From Clostridiales bacterium (GTDB lineage Bacteria; Bacillota; Clostridia; Lachnospirales; Bianqueaceae), in NCBI GenBank assembly GCA_024689505.1, contig JAILDJ010000177.1, forward strand, positions 1 through 64,000: a stretch of DNA of 64,000 bases, in the 5' to 3' direction. Shown one piece after another: positions 51,619-60,348 of this stretch; positions within the stretch are counted from its first letter, which is position 1; each line of letters opens with the position of its first letter. The notes beneath the pieces were generated by a model. It did not search any database and was not told the DNA's origin. It saw only the letters and a list, made by a program, of their open reading frames with translations. The position numbers and the translations under genes are program-made.

Positions 51619-53802
51619 ATGAGCATTTTCTTTAATGAATCGACTCGTTCTTTCCGTCTGGATGCAAAGGATACGTCGTATATGATCCAGATCCTGGGCC
51701 AGGAAGGGATCCTGCTGCATGCCTATTGGGGCAAACGGCTGCCCGATTCGGCGGCCTTGTATCCCGTCGGTCCTTATCCGGCACCGGAAACCTTCGAACG
51801 CGAACGTGTGACCATCATGGACATCATGCCATTGGAATATCCGACCGAAGACATCGGTGATTTCCGTGAAAGCGCCTTCTCCGTTCTGACGGAAGGCGGT
51901 CATGAAGCCGTCGCGTTGGTCTATCGTTCCCATACGATCATAAAAGGCAAACCCCAGCTTGCCGGTCTGCCTGCTACTTTTGGTACGGAGGATGATTGCG
52001 AGACACTGGAGATCCTGACAGAGGATCCGCTGCTTGGCCTCACCGCCAAACTGCGCTACACCGTGTTTGAAGATCTGGACGTGATCACCCGCAGTGCAGA
52101 GATCTGCAACGAAGGCACCGCTCCTGTCCGTTTGACCCGCGCTTTGTCTGCCTGTGTGGACTTCGATCGTGATGATCTGGATATGGTCACTTTGTATGGT
52201 GGTTGGGCCCGTGAGAACAATGCGCAGCGTATTCCTGTCCATCATGGAAAGCAAAGTGTTGAATCTGCCCGCGGTGAATCCAGCAACGCTTACAATCCGT
52301 TCATGGCCTTGATGGCACATGATGCTTCCGAGGACCACGGCACCGTGTATGGTTTCAGTTTCGTCTACTCCGGCAACTTCACCGCCTCTGCTCAATTGGA
52401 TCAATATGGGCATACCCGTGCATTGATGGGCATCAGCCCGCAGCACTTCGGATGGAAGTTAGCACCTGGCGCCTCCTTCCAGACTCCGGAAGTCGTGCTG
52501 GTACATTCCGATACCGGTCTGGGCAAAATGACCCGTACCTTCCATGATCTGTACCGCCAGCACCTGATCCGCGGCAAATACGCCCATGCGCTGCGTCCTG
52601 TCCTGATCAATAACTGGGAAGCCACCTATTTCGATTTCAATACCGAGAAGCTGCTGGAGATCGCACGTCTGGCGGCGGCGCAAGGGATCGAACTGTTCGT
52701 CATGGATGATGGATGGTTCGGTGCCCGCCGCAGCGACAATGCCGGTCTTGGCGACTGGTATGTATGTGAAGATGTATTGCCCGGCGGTCTGAAGCCTCTG
52801 GTCGATGGCATCAACAAACTGGGCATGAAATTCGGTATCTGGATCGAACCGGAAATGGTCAATGAGGATTCCGACCTGTTCCGTGCACATCCGGATTATG
52901 CTATCCAGATCCCGGACCGCAGACGCGGCTTAAAACGCAACCAGCTGGTCCTGGATTTCTCCCGCAAAGAAGTCGTGGACTATGTGTATGGCATGATCTC
53001 CAAAGTCCTGGCCAGCGCCAACGTAGAATATGTCAAATGGGATATGAACCGTACGCTGACCAACCTGGGTTCCTTCGCGCTCCCGGCGGATCAGCAGCAG
53101 GAACTGGAACACCGGTACATGCTCGGGGTCTACGATATGCAGAACCGTCTGACCACGGACTTCCCGAATATCCTGCTGGAGAACTGTTCCAGCGGCGGCG
53201 CCAGATTCGATGCCGGTATGCTCTACTATAGCCCGCAGATCTGGACCTCTGACAATACCGACGCGATCGCCCGTCTGAAGATCCAGGCAGGAACCGCTCT
53301 GGCCTATCCTCTGTCCGCGATCGATGCCAACATCAGCATCGTACCGAACCATCAGACCGGCCGTGTGACCCCGTTCTCGACCCGCGGCCATGTCGCCATG
53401 TGCGGCACCTTCGGATACCAGCTGGATATCACAAAGCTCAATGAAGAAGAACTGGCCATGATCCCGCAGCAGGTCGAGGATTATCACAAGTATAATCCTT
53501 TGGTCACCACCGGAGATTATTACCGCCTGCACGATATCTTCGTCAAGGATAGCTGGGACAGCTGGATGGTCGTGGCGAAAGACAAGAGTGAAGCCTTGGT
53601 CACCTACGTCAACATCTCTTCTCAAGGTGGCGATGCCGTCGTCAACAAGGTACGACTTAAAGGTCTGGATCCCATGGCGTTCTACCGCATCGACGGAACG
53701 GAGGTCATTGTTTCCGGCCAGATGCTGATGGAAAGCGGCATGTATGTCGAGCTTCCACGCGTGGACTATGCCTCCGCTATGGTGCATCTGACACGCATGT
53801 GA
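51619..53802 (+). CDS. Glycoside hydrolase family 36 alpha-galactosidase
   Basis: This 727-aa cytoplasmic enzyme removes alpha-1,6-galactose from raffinose-type sugars and galactomannans. A beta-supersandwich covers about 1-320, followed by the barrel with FVMDDGWFGARRSDNAGLGDW. The nucleophile Asp475 is in KWDMNRTL and the acid/base Asp545 is in WTSDNTDAI. A C-terminal beta-domain closes it. I start at ATG 51619 after AAGGAG; the track ORF adds 16 residues lying over the promoter. It is monocistronic. Confidence 0.96.
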   Translation: MSIFFNESTRSFRLDAKDTSYMIQILGQEGILLHAYWGKRLPDSAALYPVGPYPAPETFERERVTIMDIMPLEYPTEDIGDFRESAFSVLTEGGHEAVALVYRSHTIIKGKPQLAGLPATFGTEDDCETLEILTEDPLLGLTAKLRYTVFEDLDVITRSAEICNEGTAPVRLTRALSACVDFDRDDLDMVTLYGGWARENNAQRIPVHHGKQSVESARGESSNAYNPFMALMAHDASEDHGTVYGFSFVYSGNFTASAQLDQYGHTRALMGISPQHFGWKLAPGASFQTPEVVLVHSDTGLGKMTRTFHDLYRQHLIRGKYAHALRPVLINNWEATYFDFNTEKLLEIARLAAAQGIELFVMDDGWFGARRSDNAGLGDWYVCEDVLPGGLKPLVDGINKLGMKFGIWIEPEMVNEDSDLFRAHPDYAIQIPDRRRGLKRNQLVLDFSRKEVVDYVYGMISKVLASANVEYVKWDMNRTLTNLGSFALPADQQQELEHRYMLGVYDMQNRLTTDFPNILLENCSSGGARFDAGMLYYSPQIWTSDNTDAIARLKIQAGTALAYPLSAIDANISIVPNHQTGRVTPFSTRGHVAMCGTFGYQLDITKLNEEELAMIPQQVEDYHKYNPLVTTGDYYRLHDIFVKDSWDSWMVVAKDKSEALVTYVNISSQGGDAVVNKVRLKGLDPMAFYRIDGTEVIVSGQMLMESGMYVELPRVDYASAMVHLTRM

Positions 53803-53825
53803 ACCATTTACTCAAAACGAAAAAA

Positions 53826-53851
53826 GGAGTCTTTCAAGACTCCTTTTTTTT
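53826..53851. terminator. Bidirectional terminator overlapping a gene end
   Basis: GGAGTCTT-tc-AAGACTCC with an A-run before and eight T after. The stop and last codons of the HEITH protein gene (ending 53834) lie in the stem, so its C-terminal KKKES is encoded by terminator sequence. Confidence 0.88.
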
Positions 53852-54664
53852 GTACAGCAAAGGGATCAAACCCAATGGATCCTCCCCTTTGTACACATCT
53901 ATGATCTTCTTGTATTGCATCATTGTGTTGCTTACCCAAGCTGCCATCGTCTCCGGGTCGTCCGTGTAGTTTTCCAGACGTCCGCCCACATAGCGTCCCC
54001 CTTGGATCCCAAGGAACAGGCTTTCCAGTTCCGGATCGAAACATCCAAAGGCAGCGTATAGTCCCACCATGTCGGCGATCAGCTCATCCCGCACTGCATC
54101 CACGTCATCCGGATACAAACGCCGGCATATCACGTGTGTGATCTCATGGTACCTGCGGATCGTGTCGGAATGCAGGATCCAATCCTCTTCTGAACACCCC
54201 GCCGCCACGGCGTCCACATCACTGTAGGGCCCTCGGGACAGAACGATCAGTTGGTCGACATAATTTCCTTTATTTGCAGTGAAGCGTTTGAACTCTGCGT
54301 TTTGTTCTTCTTCAGGGAATTGTGCCAGATGCGCATGGATCCTGGGCCAGTTGAACACCTGCAGCATAGCGGCTCCCTGGCTCCGGGGGATCTGAACGTC
54401 AGGTCCGTTTTTGGCTGCCATAAAGCCGCGCATGACCCGTTCGAAATCCTGCCGGTTTCCCAGTGTTGCCAAACAGATCGGACCGGCCGGCGTGTCTGTG
54501 ATCTCAAGGCGGTCCATAGGATCTCCATGATAGTGGTCCAGTTCTTGAGACTTCGGCATATCACCACGCAGAACCACATTGCGGTACGCTGCCTGCTCAT
54601 CCTTGTCCGGGTCCAGATACAGCAGCGGATACTGTGCTGCCAATCTTTCGATCACTGTGCTCAT
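53834..54664 (-). CDS. Unknown protein with HEITH zincin-like motif
   Basis: This 276-aa soluble protein belongs to no family I can name with confidence. It has H173EITH177 followed by DE194LIAD, the His-Glu-x-x-His plus downstream Glu arrangement of zinc metallopeptidases. It has no signal peptide or membrane segment, so it would act in the cytoplasm. It overlaps the double-glycine peptide gene by 4 bp (ATGA) and is last in the exporter operon. A role in trimming, modifying or protecting against the peptide is plausible. It has no obvious cyclase, radical-SAM or lanthionine domain. Confidence 0.8.
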   Translation of the reverse strand: MSTVIERLAAQYPLLYLDPDKDEQAAYRNVVLRGDMPKSQELDHYHGDPMDRLEITDTPAGPICLATLGNRQDFERVMRGFMAAKNGPDVQIPRSQGAAMLQVFNWPRIHAHLAQFPEEEQNAEFKRFTANKGNYVDQLIVLSRGPYSDVDAVAAGCSEEDWILHSDTIRRYHEITHVICRRLYPDDVDAVRDELIADMVGLYAAFGCFDPELESLFLGIQGGRYVGGRLENYTDDPETMAAWVSNTMMQYKKIIDVYKGEDPLGLIPLLYKKKES

Positions 54665-54882
54665 ACTCTTTTCGTACCTGAAAGATCCGGTCCTGTATGA
54701 TCTGCCTGGATCTCTTCCGGAAAGACCGTCACGCCGCCGGCGGCCATATCAAGATCTTCCAGATCCAGTTCTTCTGTCATCTGCTCCATCAGCCGCCTTT
54801 TCAGTTTCTGTTTATGGCCAGGATTCGGAAACGCAGTGTTTCTGATCAGATCTTCCACGTCTTTTTCACTTCGTGCTTTCAT
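54661..54882 (-). CDS. Double-glycine leader peptide, candidate exported precursor
   Basis: This 73-aa peptide has a charged helical leader (about 6-45), then LDLEDLDMAAGG (39-50), the classic GG cleavage site of peptides exported by C39-peptidase ABC transporters. The predicted core VTVFPEEIQADHTGPDLSGTKRV is 23 residues, acidic-leaning and proline-containing. It has no Cys and few Ser/Thr, which argues against a lanthipeptide. Its ribosome site GGGAGG lies 6 bases before the ATG. It sits between the sigma factor and the HEITH protein, downstream of a C39 exporter. A signalling or bacteriocin role is open. Confidence 0.85.
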   Translation of the reverse strand: MKARSEKDVEDLIRNTAFPNPGHKQKLKRRLMEQMTEELDLEDLDMAAGGVTVFPEEIQADHTGPDLSGTKRV

Positions 54883-54927
54883 GGCACACCTCCCATCCGA
54901 TCTATACTTACCCTAATGATTTTCGTC

Positions 54928-55383
54928 CTATATACAATCCGGCACATGGACGATCTCAGCGATCTCAGAAAACTTAAGTTCCATGACACAGCGCATGTTG
55001 AGCAATTCTCGGTCTTCCGGATCCAGCTGCACATATAATCGCATCACTATGTCAGAATCCATGATCTGATCGGTGAAATCTCCGTTCGGGTCTGCCTGCT
55101 GCCATTCTTCCGGAAGATCTGTCCGTTTGGCATAGGCTGCTGATCGCATCAGATTGACCGCCTGATTGTGACAGATCCTGGTCAGCCAGGTCCGCATGGA
55201 AGCTTTCCCGGCGTCGTATCTGCTGAAGTTTGTATATGCTTTGACAAACGTTTCCGCAGTGACGTCTTCCGCATCCTGCTTGTTCATCAGCAGCATGAGC
55301 GCATACTTGTATATGCTGTCATAATATGTGTCGTAAACATCGATAAAATTCTCCCCTTCATACGGTCGACCTAAATCTCTCAC
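54928..55383 (-). CDS. ECF-like sigma-70 factor, truncated in region 4
   Basis: This 151-aa protein has region 2 (YYDSIYKYALMLLMNKQDAEDVTAETFVKAY, then RTWLTRICHNQAVNLMR) and most of region 4 (LDPEDRELLNMRCVMELKFSEIAEIVHVPD). It stops before the DNA-recognition helix. A change of frame at about 54936 would continue VYRTKIIRVSIDRMGG and end in a TGA overlapping the peptide's ATG. This suggests a recent frameshift, or less likely a naturally short sigma. The GTG start overlaps the exporter stop (GTGA) and has AGGAG upstream. Its probable targets include this operon or peptide genes elsewhere. Confidence 0.85.
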   Translation of the reverse strand: MRDLGRPYEGENFIDVYDTYYDSIYKYALMLLMNKQDAEDVTAETFVKAYTNFSRYDAGKASMRTWLTRICHNQAVNLMRSAAYAKRTDLPEEWQQADPNGDFTDQIMDSDIVMRLYVQLDPEDRELLNMRCVMELKFSEIAEIVHVPDCI

Positions 55384-57584
55384 GCTGGTTGCTCCTGCGT
55401 ATTTGTATCCAGTCTCTGCCTTTCTACAAGATCAGCGAAGAACCCACCTTTGGCGATCAGTTCTTCGTACGTCCCCTCTTCTGTAATATGGCCTCCATCC
55501 AATACCAGGATGCGATCGCAATGACGGATCGTTGAAAGCCGGTGCGCGATGATCACACGGGTGCAGCCCATCGCATCCAGCGCTTCCGAGACCTGTCGCT
55601 GCGTCTTATTGTCCAAGGCGGAAGTCGCCTCATCGAAGATCAGCATCTTGGGTTTCGGCGCGATCGCACGGGCGATCATGATACGCTGCCGCTGGCCGCC
55701 GGATATGCCTCCTTGTCCCTCGGAGATCATCGTATGCATCCCCATGGGCATGCGTCGGATATCCGCAGCGATGCCGGCCTTTTCCGCCGCTTCCCAGGCA
55801 TCATCCAAGGTCAGCTCCGGCGCGGAGATCACGATATTGGAATAGATGTCGCCCAGGAAAAGACCTGCATCCTGTGTCACTGTACCGATCTTCTTGCGCA
55901 GCGATGGCCGGTCGAGTCGTTCCAGATCTTTTCCATCATAATAGACAGCGCCGCGCTCCGGTTTTTCAAAACCGAGCATCAGACGGACCAGCGTGGATTT
56001 GCCGCAGCCGGTTTTGCCCACTACAGCAACATATTCGCCGGGTCGGATCTTCAACGACAGGTCGTTCAGGATATACGGCCCATCCTCGCTATAGCGGAAC
56101 GTTACATGATTCAGTTCGATCGCGCCGGAGATCGCCGTAACGATCTCTTTATTCTCTGCCGTCTCCGGTTCTGTTTTCAGGAAAGGCTCCGCCATCTCCA
56201 GGATCGGCTTGATCCTGGCCGCGGACAGTGCGATGCCTGAGACGGACATGAAAGCGCCCATCAGCATACCATATGCCGCGGTGAATGCAAAATACGATGA
56301 CTGTCCGATCTGACTTTTGACCGCTATATAATACATAACGATCGTAGATACGAGACTGATCGCTGTAGAAATCACACTGTTGATCCTGATGAACATCGGC
56401 GGACTGTACGTAAGCTCAGCCCCTTGTGTGAACAGGTCCAGCCATTTGGCAAAGACACGCTTCTCCGCTCCCGCAAGCTTGATCTTCCGCACACCGGTGA
56501 TCAAAGAGAATGTCATGCCAGATTCAGCCGCTGAAAGCTCCATTTGTCTCCGACTCAGCCGGATCTGCACCAGGGCTGAAACGATAGAGAAGCACACTGT
56601 GACCAACACGATGATGATAGACGGTATCACCAATGACGGGGCGAAATGAAAGATCTGCGATACGTACAGAAGCGAAGTGATGGATGTCAGGCCTGTCGAC
56701 ATGACCATGCTCAACAGCATATTACAAAGCTGATTGACCGACATGGCGCGGCTCTTCAATTCACCGGGACTGTACTGGCGGAAAAAGCTGGCCGGCAGAG
56801 CCATCAGACGCGCCATCATAGAGGCCTGTACGCCAAGAGACGTTTTGGTCGTGAGCCGGTTTTCCAGAAGGCTCCGCGTACTGCCGATGAGCTGCGAGGA
56901 TAAAGATACACAGATCATACAAACGGAGATCGCGATCAAGGCACTGGTCCGGCCGCTGGCCAAAACGGGACCCGTCAAAGCTTTTGTGATCCTTGGCGTA
57001 AACATGCCGACCACCGTGACCGCAATCGTCGCCGCGACGATCAAAATGATATCGCTCATGGAAACGCAGCGTTTCATGTACAACAGAAGATCCGGTATCC
57101 TCAGGGATTTCTGCGGCAAAGGGCGATAGAAGCAGACAGCTTCCCGCTCAAAAAGCCCTTCTGTCTTTTTATTGACTCTGGTTTTGCGGCCGGTCTTCGG
57201 ATCGTTGAAGACATACCCCGCGAAAGTACCGGGCAGCAATGTGACCGGCAGCCCCTCTTCCTTCGTAAAGGCCAGGATCGGGCCATACGCATCCTTGTAC
57301 CAGCCTTCCGTGAGTTCGATCGCACGACGCATCAGTCCATGCGGCCGCAGACAGTAATCCAGCTGCTCATCCACTTCCTTGATGGAATCCGGCAGTTCTA
57401 CTGTCTTGCAATGATAATACTTCAATATTTCATCGATCGCACCCTTGGTCATGATCCGTTCATCGGCGAATTTCTCCGCCATGCGGTGGCCCATCACGAC
57501 GCCTGCCACACGGATGAACGAATCCTCCAGTAGCTGTTGATCGGCATTACGCCGCTCCTCGATCTGATTCTCAAACCAACCCAT
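55380..57584 (-). CDS. NHLM-type exporter permease/ATPase, family 2
   Basis: This 734-aa ABC protein has an N-terminal region of about 160 residues without peptidase residues, typical of the second NHLM/NHLP bacteriocin exporter family. Six transmembrane helices follow (about 165-450), then an ATPase with Walker A GKTGCGKST, signature ISGGQRQR, Walker B MLIFDEATSALD and H-loop IAHRLST. It starts 10 bases after the C39 exporter gene, its likely partner, and overlaps the sigma gene by 4 bp. All catalytic residues are intact. Confidence 0.92.
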   Translation of the reverse strand: MGWFENQIEERRNADQQLLEDSFIRVAGVVMGHRMAEKFADERIMTKGAIDEILKYYHCKTVELPDSIKEVDEQLDYCLRPHGLMRRAIELTEGWYKDAYGPILAFTKEEGLPVTLLPGTFAGYVFNDPKTGRKTRVNKKTEGLFEREAVCFYRPLPQKSLRIPDLLLYMKRCVSMSDIILIVAATIAVTVVGMFTPRITKALTGPVLASGRTSALIAISVCMICVSLSSQLIGSTRSLLENRLTTKTSLGVQASMMARLMALPASFFRQYSPGELKSRAMSVNQLCNMLLSMVMSTGLTSITSLLYVSQIFHFAPSLVIPSIIIVLVTVCFSIVSALVQIRLSRRQMELSAAESGMTFSLITGVRKIKLAGAEKRVFAKWLDLFTQGAELTYSPPMFIRINSVISTAISLVSTIVMYYIAVKSQIGQSSYFAFTAAYGMLMGAFMSVSGIALSAARIKPILEMAEPFLKTEPETAENKEIVTAISGAIELNHVTFRYSEDGPYILNDLSLKIRPGEYVAVVGKTGCGKSTLVRLMLGFEKPERGAVYYDGKDLERLDRPSLRKKIGTVTQDAGLFLGDIYSNIVISAPELTLDDAWEAAEKAGIAADIRRMPMGMHTMISEGQGGISGGQRQRIMIARAIAPKPKMLIFDEATSALDNKTQRQVSEALDAMGCTRVIIAHRLSTIRHCDRILVLDGGHITEEGTYEELIAKGGFFADLVERQRLDTNTQEQPA

Positions 57585-57594
57585 AGGACCCCTC

Positions 57595-59772
57595 CTACTC
57601 GCTCGCTACCAACTCTGCGTACGCTCCGCCCTTAGCCATCAGTTCGTCATGTGTTCCGCGTTCGACCACATTGCCGTGCTCGAGAACGATGATCTCGTCG
57701 CAGTCACGGACGGTGGACAAGCGGTGGGCAACGACGATGCAGGTGATACCGCGATCGCGGATCGCTTTGACGACTTCGTATTCGGTCCTGGCATCAAGTG
57801 CGCTCGTGGCCTCATCCAGGATGATGATCATCGGATCCTGGGCCAGCACGCGGGCGATCTCAAGGCGCTGCCGCTGACCGCCGGAAAGATTCTTTCCTCC
57901 ACTGGTCAGTTTGTGCTGATACCCGCCGGACAGACGAATGATATCATCATGGATCTGCGCGTCTCGTGCCGCCATGATCATTTCGAAATCCTGGATGGAT
58001 TCATCCCACATTTTGATATTGTTCGCGACGGTATCCTCGAACATGATGATGTCCTGATCGACCACCGCCAAGGAACCGACGATGACCTCGCGCGGATAGG
58101 CTTCACGAGGCTTCCCGTCAAAAAGGATCTCGCCGCTCCACGGCTGATACAGTCCGGAGACCAGCTTCGATATGGTCGATTTGCCGCAGCCGGAAGCACC
58201 GACCAGCGCGATCCGGTCGCCGGTCTTCATTTTCAATGAGAAATCACGGATCAACGGTTCTTCCAATCTGGAATAACCGAATGTAACGTTCTTCAGTTCG
58301 ACGTTTCCGCGCAGTTTGGTCATGGTCTTGACTTCCGTGTCCTTCTCTATGACGTTGGGATCCTCCGGATACTCCATGACGTCTTCGACGCGTTCCATCT
58401 GCGTGCGCATCTCCTGGATGGTCTGTCCGGCACTGACCAGCGTCATAGCCGGTGCCATGAAGGAGCCCAGGAAACCCTGGAACATCATGACGGCGCCAAG
58501 CGTGAACCGCCCCTGCATCGTCATCCAGATGCCGACGATGAGGACCGCATAATTGGCGAGCGTGCTGAAGAATGCCGGTACCATACCGATGAACTGGTTG
58601 GTCTTTGCGGCTTTCACATTCTGTGCGTTGACGGAAGCCTGGTAGCCCGCCCATTTCTGGAAGTACCCATTCTCCGCGCCGCTTGATTTGATCGTCTCGA
58701 TCATGCTGATACCCGTGACTGTCGTGGCTTCCAACTTGCCAGCGTCACGCATCTGCACGCGGGTGATATTCATGCGCTTGTTGGAGATGATCCTGGACAT
58801 GACGATATTGACGATCAACGTGACAAGACCGATCAGCGTGAGCATCGCACTCTGCTTGAGCATCAGCACCAGATAGAAAATCATCATCACCGTATTGAGC
58901 AGCAACGGCGCGAATGTGCCGACCAAGGTGCCCGCGATGGAGGCATTCAATCCCAGACGGGCCTGGATGTCCCCCGCCAGGCGCTGAGAAAAGAATTCGA
59001 TGGGCATCCGCAATATCTTCCACATGTAGGTCGTACTGCCGATGACCGCCATTTTGCCATTGATCTTGAGGGAATAGATCGCCTGTGCCCAGGCTACGAT
59101 CAGCTGGATCACGGCCAGGATGGCTAAAAATGTTATGAATGGATACAGCCAGTTGCTGTTCGTTCCCGTCAACAATCGGTCCATGAAGATACGGGACGTA
59201 ACGGAATTGGCGATGCCGAACAGATAGGTGATGGCTGTCGTGAGCATCACAAAAGCGACCGCCGCTCCTGCGCCGATCAGACGCTTGCGCGCAAAGGCGA
59301 TCGTGCTCTTCGGTTTGCCCTCGGGCACAAAATCTTTGGATGGGACCGGGATCAGCGTGACACCGGTAAAGGACGCATCGAACTCGTCCATCGTAACTTT
59401 AACGACGCCGCGTGCCGGGTCGTTCAGATAGGCGTATTTGCCCTTGAACCCATTCAGGACCACGAAATGGTTCATGTTCCAGTGGATGATGCAAGGGAAT
59501 TTGCCGGATTCCCGGATCGAACGCACACTGTAGCGATATGCAGTCACATCAAATCCGTGATGCTGTGCCGCCAGATAGATGTTCTTGGCCTTTGAACCGT
59601 CACGGGAAACACCGCAGTCTATGCGCACCTGCTCCAGTGGGACCCATTTGCCGTAATAAGCCATGACCATGGCCAGTGCTGCAGCGCCGCATTCCAGCGC
59701 TTCCAACTGCATGACCACAGGTACTTTGGCTACGCCCTTGGTGCGCGTTGGTTTCACTTTTATTCCAGCCAT
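57595..59772 (-). CDS. C39-peptidase ABC exporter (NHLM/NHLP family 1)
   Basis: This 725-aa protein joins a cytoplasmic C39 peptidase (about 15-140), six membrane helices and an ATPase. The peptidase triad is complete: Cys28 in LEALECGAAALAM with Gln22, His102 in WNMNHFVVL, and Asp118 in YLNDPARGV. The ATPase has GASGCGKST, LSGGQRQR, IIILDEATSALD and VAHRLST. The peptidase would cleave after Gly-Gly during export, and the 73-aa peptide in the same operon has exactly that site. It starts 7 bases after the HlyD-like gene. Confidence 0.95.
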   Translation of the reverse strand: MAGIKVKPTRTKGVAKVPVVMQLEALECGAAALAMVMAYYGKWVPLEQVRIDCGVSRDGSKAKNIYLAAQHHGFDVTAYRYSVRSIRESGKFPCIIHWNMNHFVVLNGFKGKYAYLNDPARGVVKVTMDEFDASFTGVTLIPVPSKDFVPEGKPKSTIAFARKRLIGAGAAVAFVMLTTAITYLFGIANSVTSRIFMDRLLTGTNSNWLYPFITFLAILAVIQLIVAWAQAIYSLKINGKMAVIGSTTYMWKILRMPIEFFSQRLAGDIQARLGLNASIAGTLVGTFAPLLLNTVMMIFYLVLMLKQSAMLTLIGLVTLIVNIVMSRIISNKRMNITRVQMRDAGKLEATTVTGISMIETIKSSGAENGYFQKWAGYQASVNAQNVKAAKTNQFIGMVPAFFSTLANYAVLIVGIWMTMQGRFTLGAVMMFQGFLGSFMAPAMTLVSAGQTIQEMRTQMERVEDVMEYPEDPNVIEKDTEVKTMTKLRGNVELKNVTFGYSRLEEPLIRDFSLKMKTGDRIALVGASGCGKSTISKLVSGLYQPWSGEILFDGKPREAYPREVIVGSLAVVDQDIIMFEDTVANNIKMWDESIQDFEMIMAARDAQIHDDIIRLSGGYQHKLTSGGKNLSGGQRQRLEIARVLAQDPMIIILDEATSALDARTEYEVVKAIRDRGITCIVVAHRLSTVRDCDEIIVLEHGNVVERGTHDELMAKGGAYAELVASE

Positions 59773-59779
59773 GTCCCAC

Positions 59780-60202
59780 TCACCTGCTCGTCAATAAGAA
59801 TTCGATCGGATGCAGCTGCTCCGTGACAACGACGCCCTTATAGGTCCCATCAGGAAGATCCACCGTGGTCTGACCGATGATACGGCCATACGCATCCTCC
59901 TCAGCTATCCGGATTGTCGTTTCCTGCCCTTCGACCCTCAACGGCATGTCTTTGGCAAGATGCCCGTTAGGGGTCACGATCGTTGCCTCGTTTTGCTCGA
60001 CAACAACAGTCGCATCTACCGTGGTCTCCAATGTGCCGACGGCAGACCATACCAGGATCCCTGCCAGCAGCAGAATGACAGCAGCCAGCACGACCCAGAT
60101 ACCCGGATTTGTCACGCGCAGATAATCCGTGAGCTGTTCCGGTGAAGAAATGCGATCCAAGGTTTCCTTTCGGAATATGCTTTTATGCTCGCTCTTTTCC
60201 AT
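59780..60202 (-). CDS. Short HlyD-like NHLP system secretion protein
   Basis: This 140-aa membrane-anchored protein has an N-terminal cytoplasmic segment (FRKETLDRISSPEQLTDYLRV), one helix (about 35-57, WVVLAAVILLLAGILVWSAVG) and a small extracellular beta domain. The start matches NHLP bacteriocin secretion proteins. Those are usually much longer, with coiled-coil hairpins to cross a second membrane. The short form fits a one-membrane cell. It is the first gene of the operon. Confidence 0.85.
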   Translation of the reverse strand: MEKSEHKSIFRKETLDRISSPEQLTDYLRVTNPGIWVVLAAVILLLAGILVWSAVGTLETTVDATVVVEQNEATIVTPNGHLAKDMPLRVEGQETTIRIAEEDAYGRIIGQTTVDLPDGTYKGVVVTEQLHPIEFLLTSR

Positions 60203-60263
60203 GGCAAAGGCCCCTTCCTATATCAAGATCCTTTTTTGTATCATATTCGTATCGATTGCACTC

Positions 60264-60292
60264 ATTATACAGGAGGCATATCCTGAATTCAA
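60264..60292 (-). promoter_or_regulatory. Promoter of the peptide-export operon
   Basis: On the minus strand TTGAAT (60287-60292), 17 bases, TATAAT (60264-60269). It is a vegetative-type promoter, not an ECF-type one, so basal expression does not need the operon's own sigma factor. Confidence 0.72.
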
Positions 60293-60293
60293 T

Positions 60294-60339
60294 AAAAAAA
60301 CATGTACAGAAGATGTAAAAGCTCATTCTTCTGTACATG
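60294..60339 (-). terminator. Terminator of the serC-serA-DUF1015 unit
   Basis: On the minus strand CATGTACAGAAGA-N13-TCTTCTGTACATG is followed by TTTTTTT. It insulates the export operon from the serine genes. Confidence 0.92.
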
Positions 60340-60348
60340 CATGATATT

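Noticed and set aside
54661-54882. Lanthipeptide or sactipeptide precursor
   Set aside because: The core has no Cys and the operon has no LanM, LanB/C or radical-SAM enzyme.
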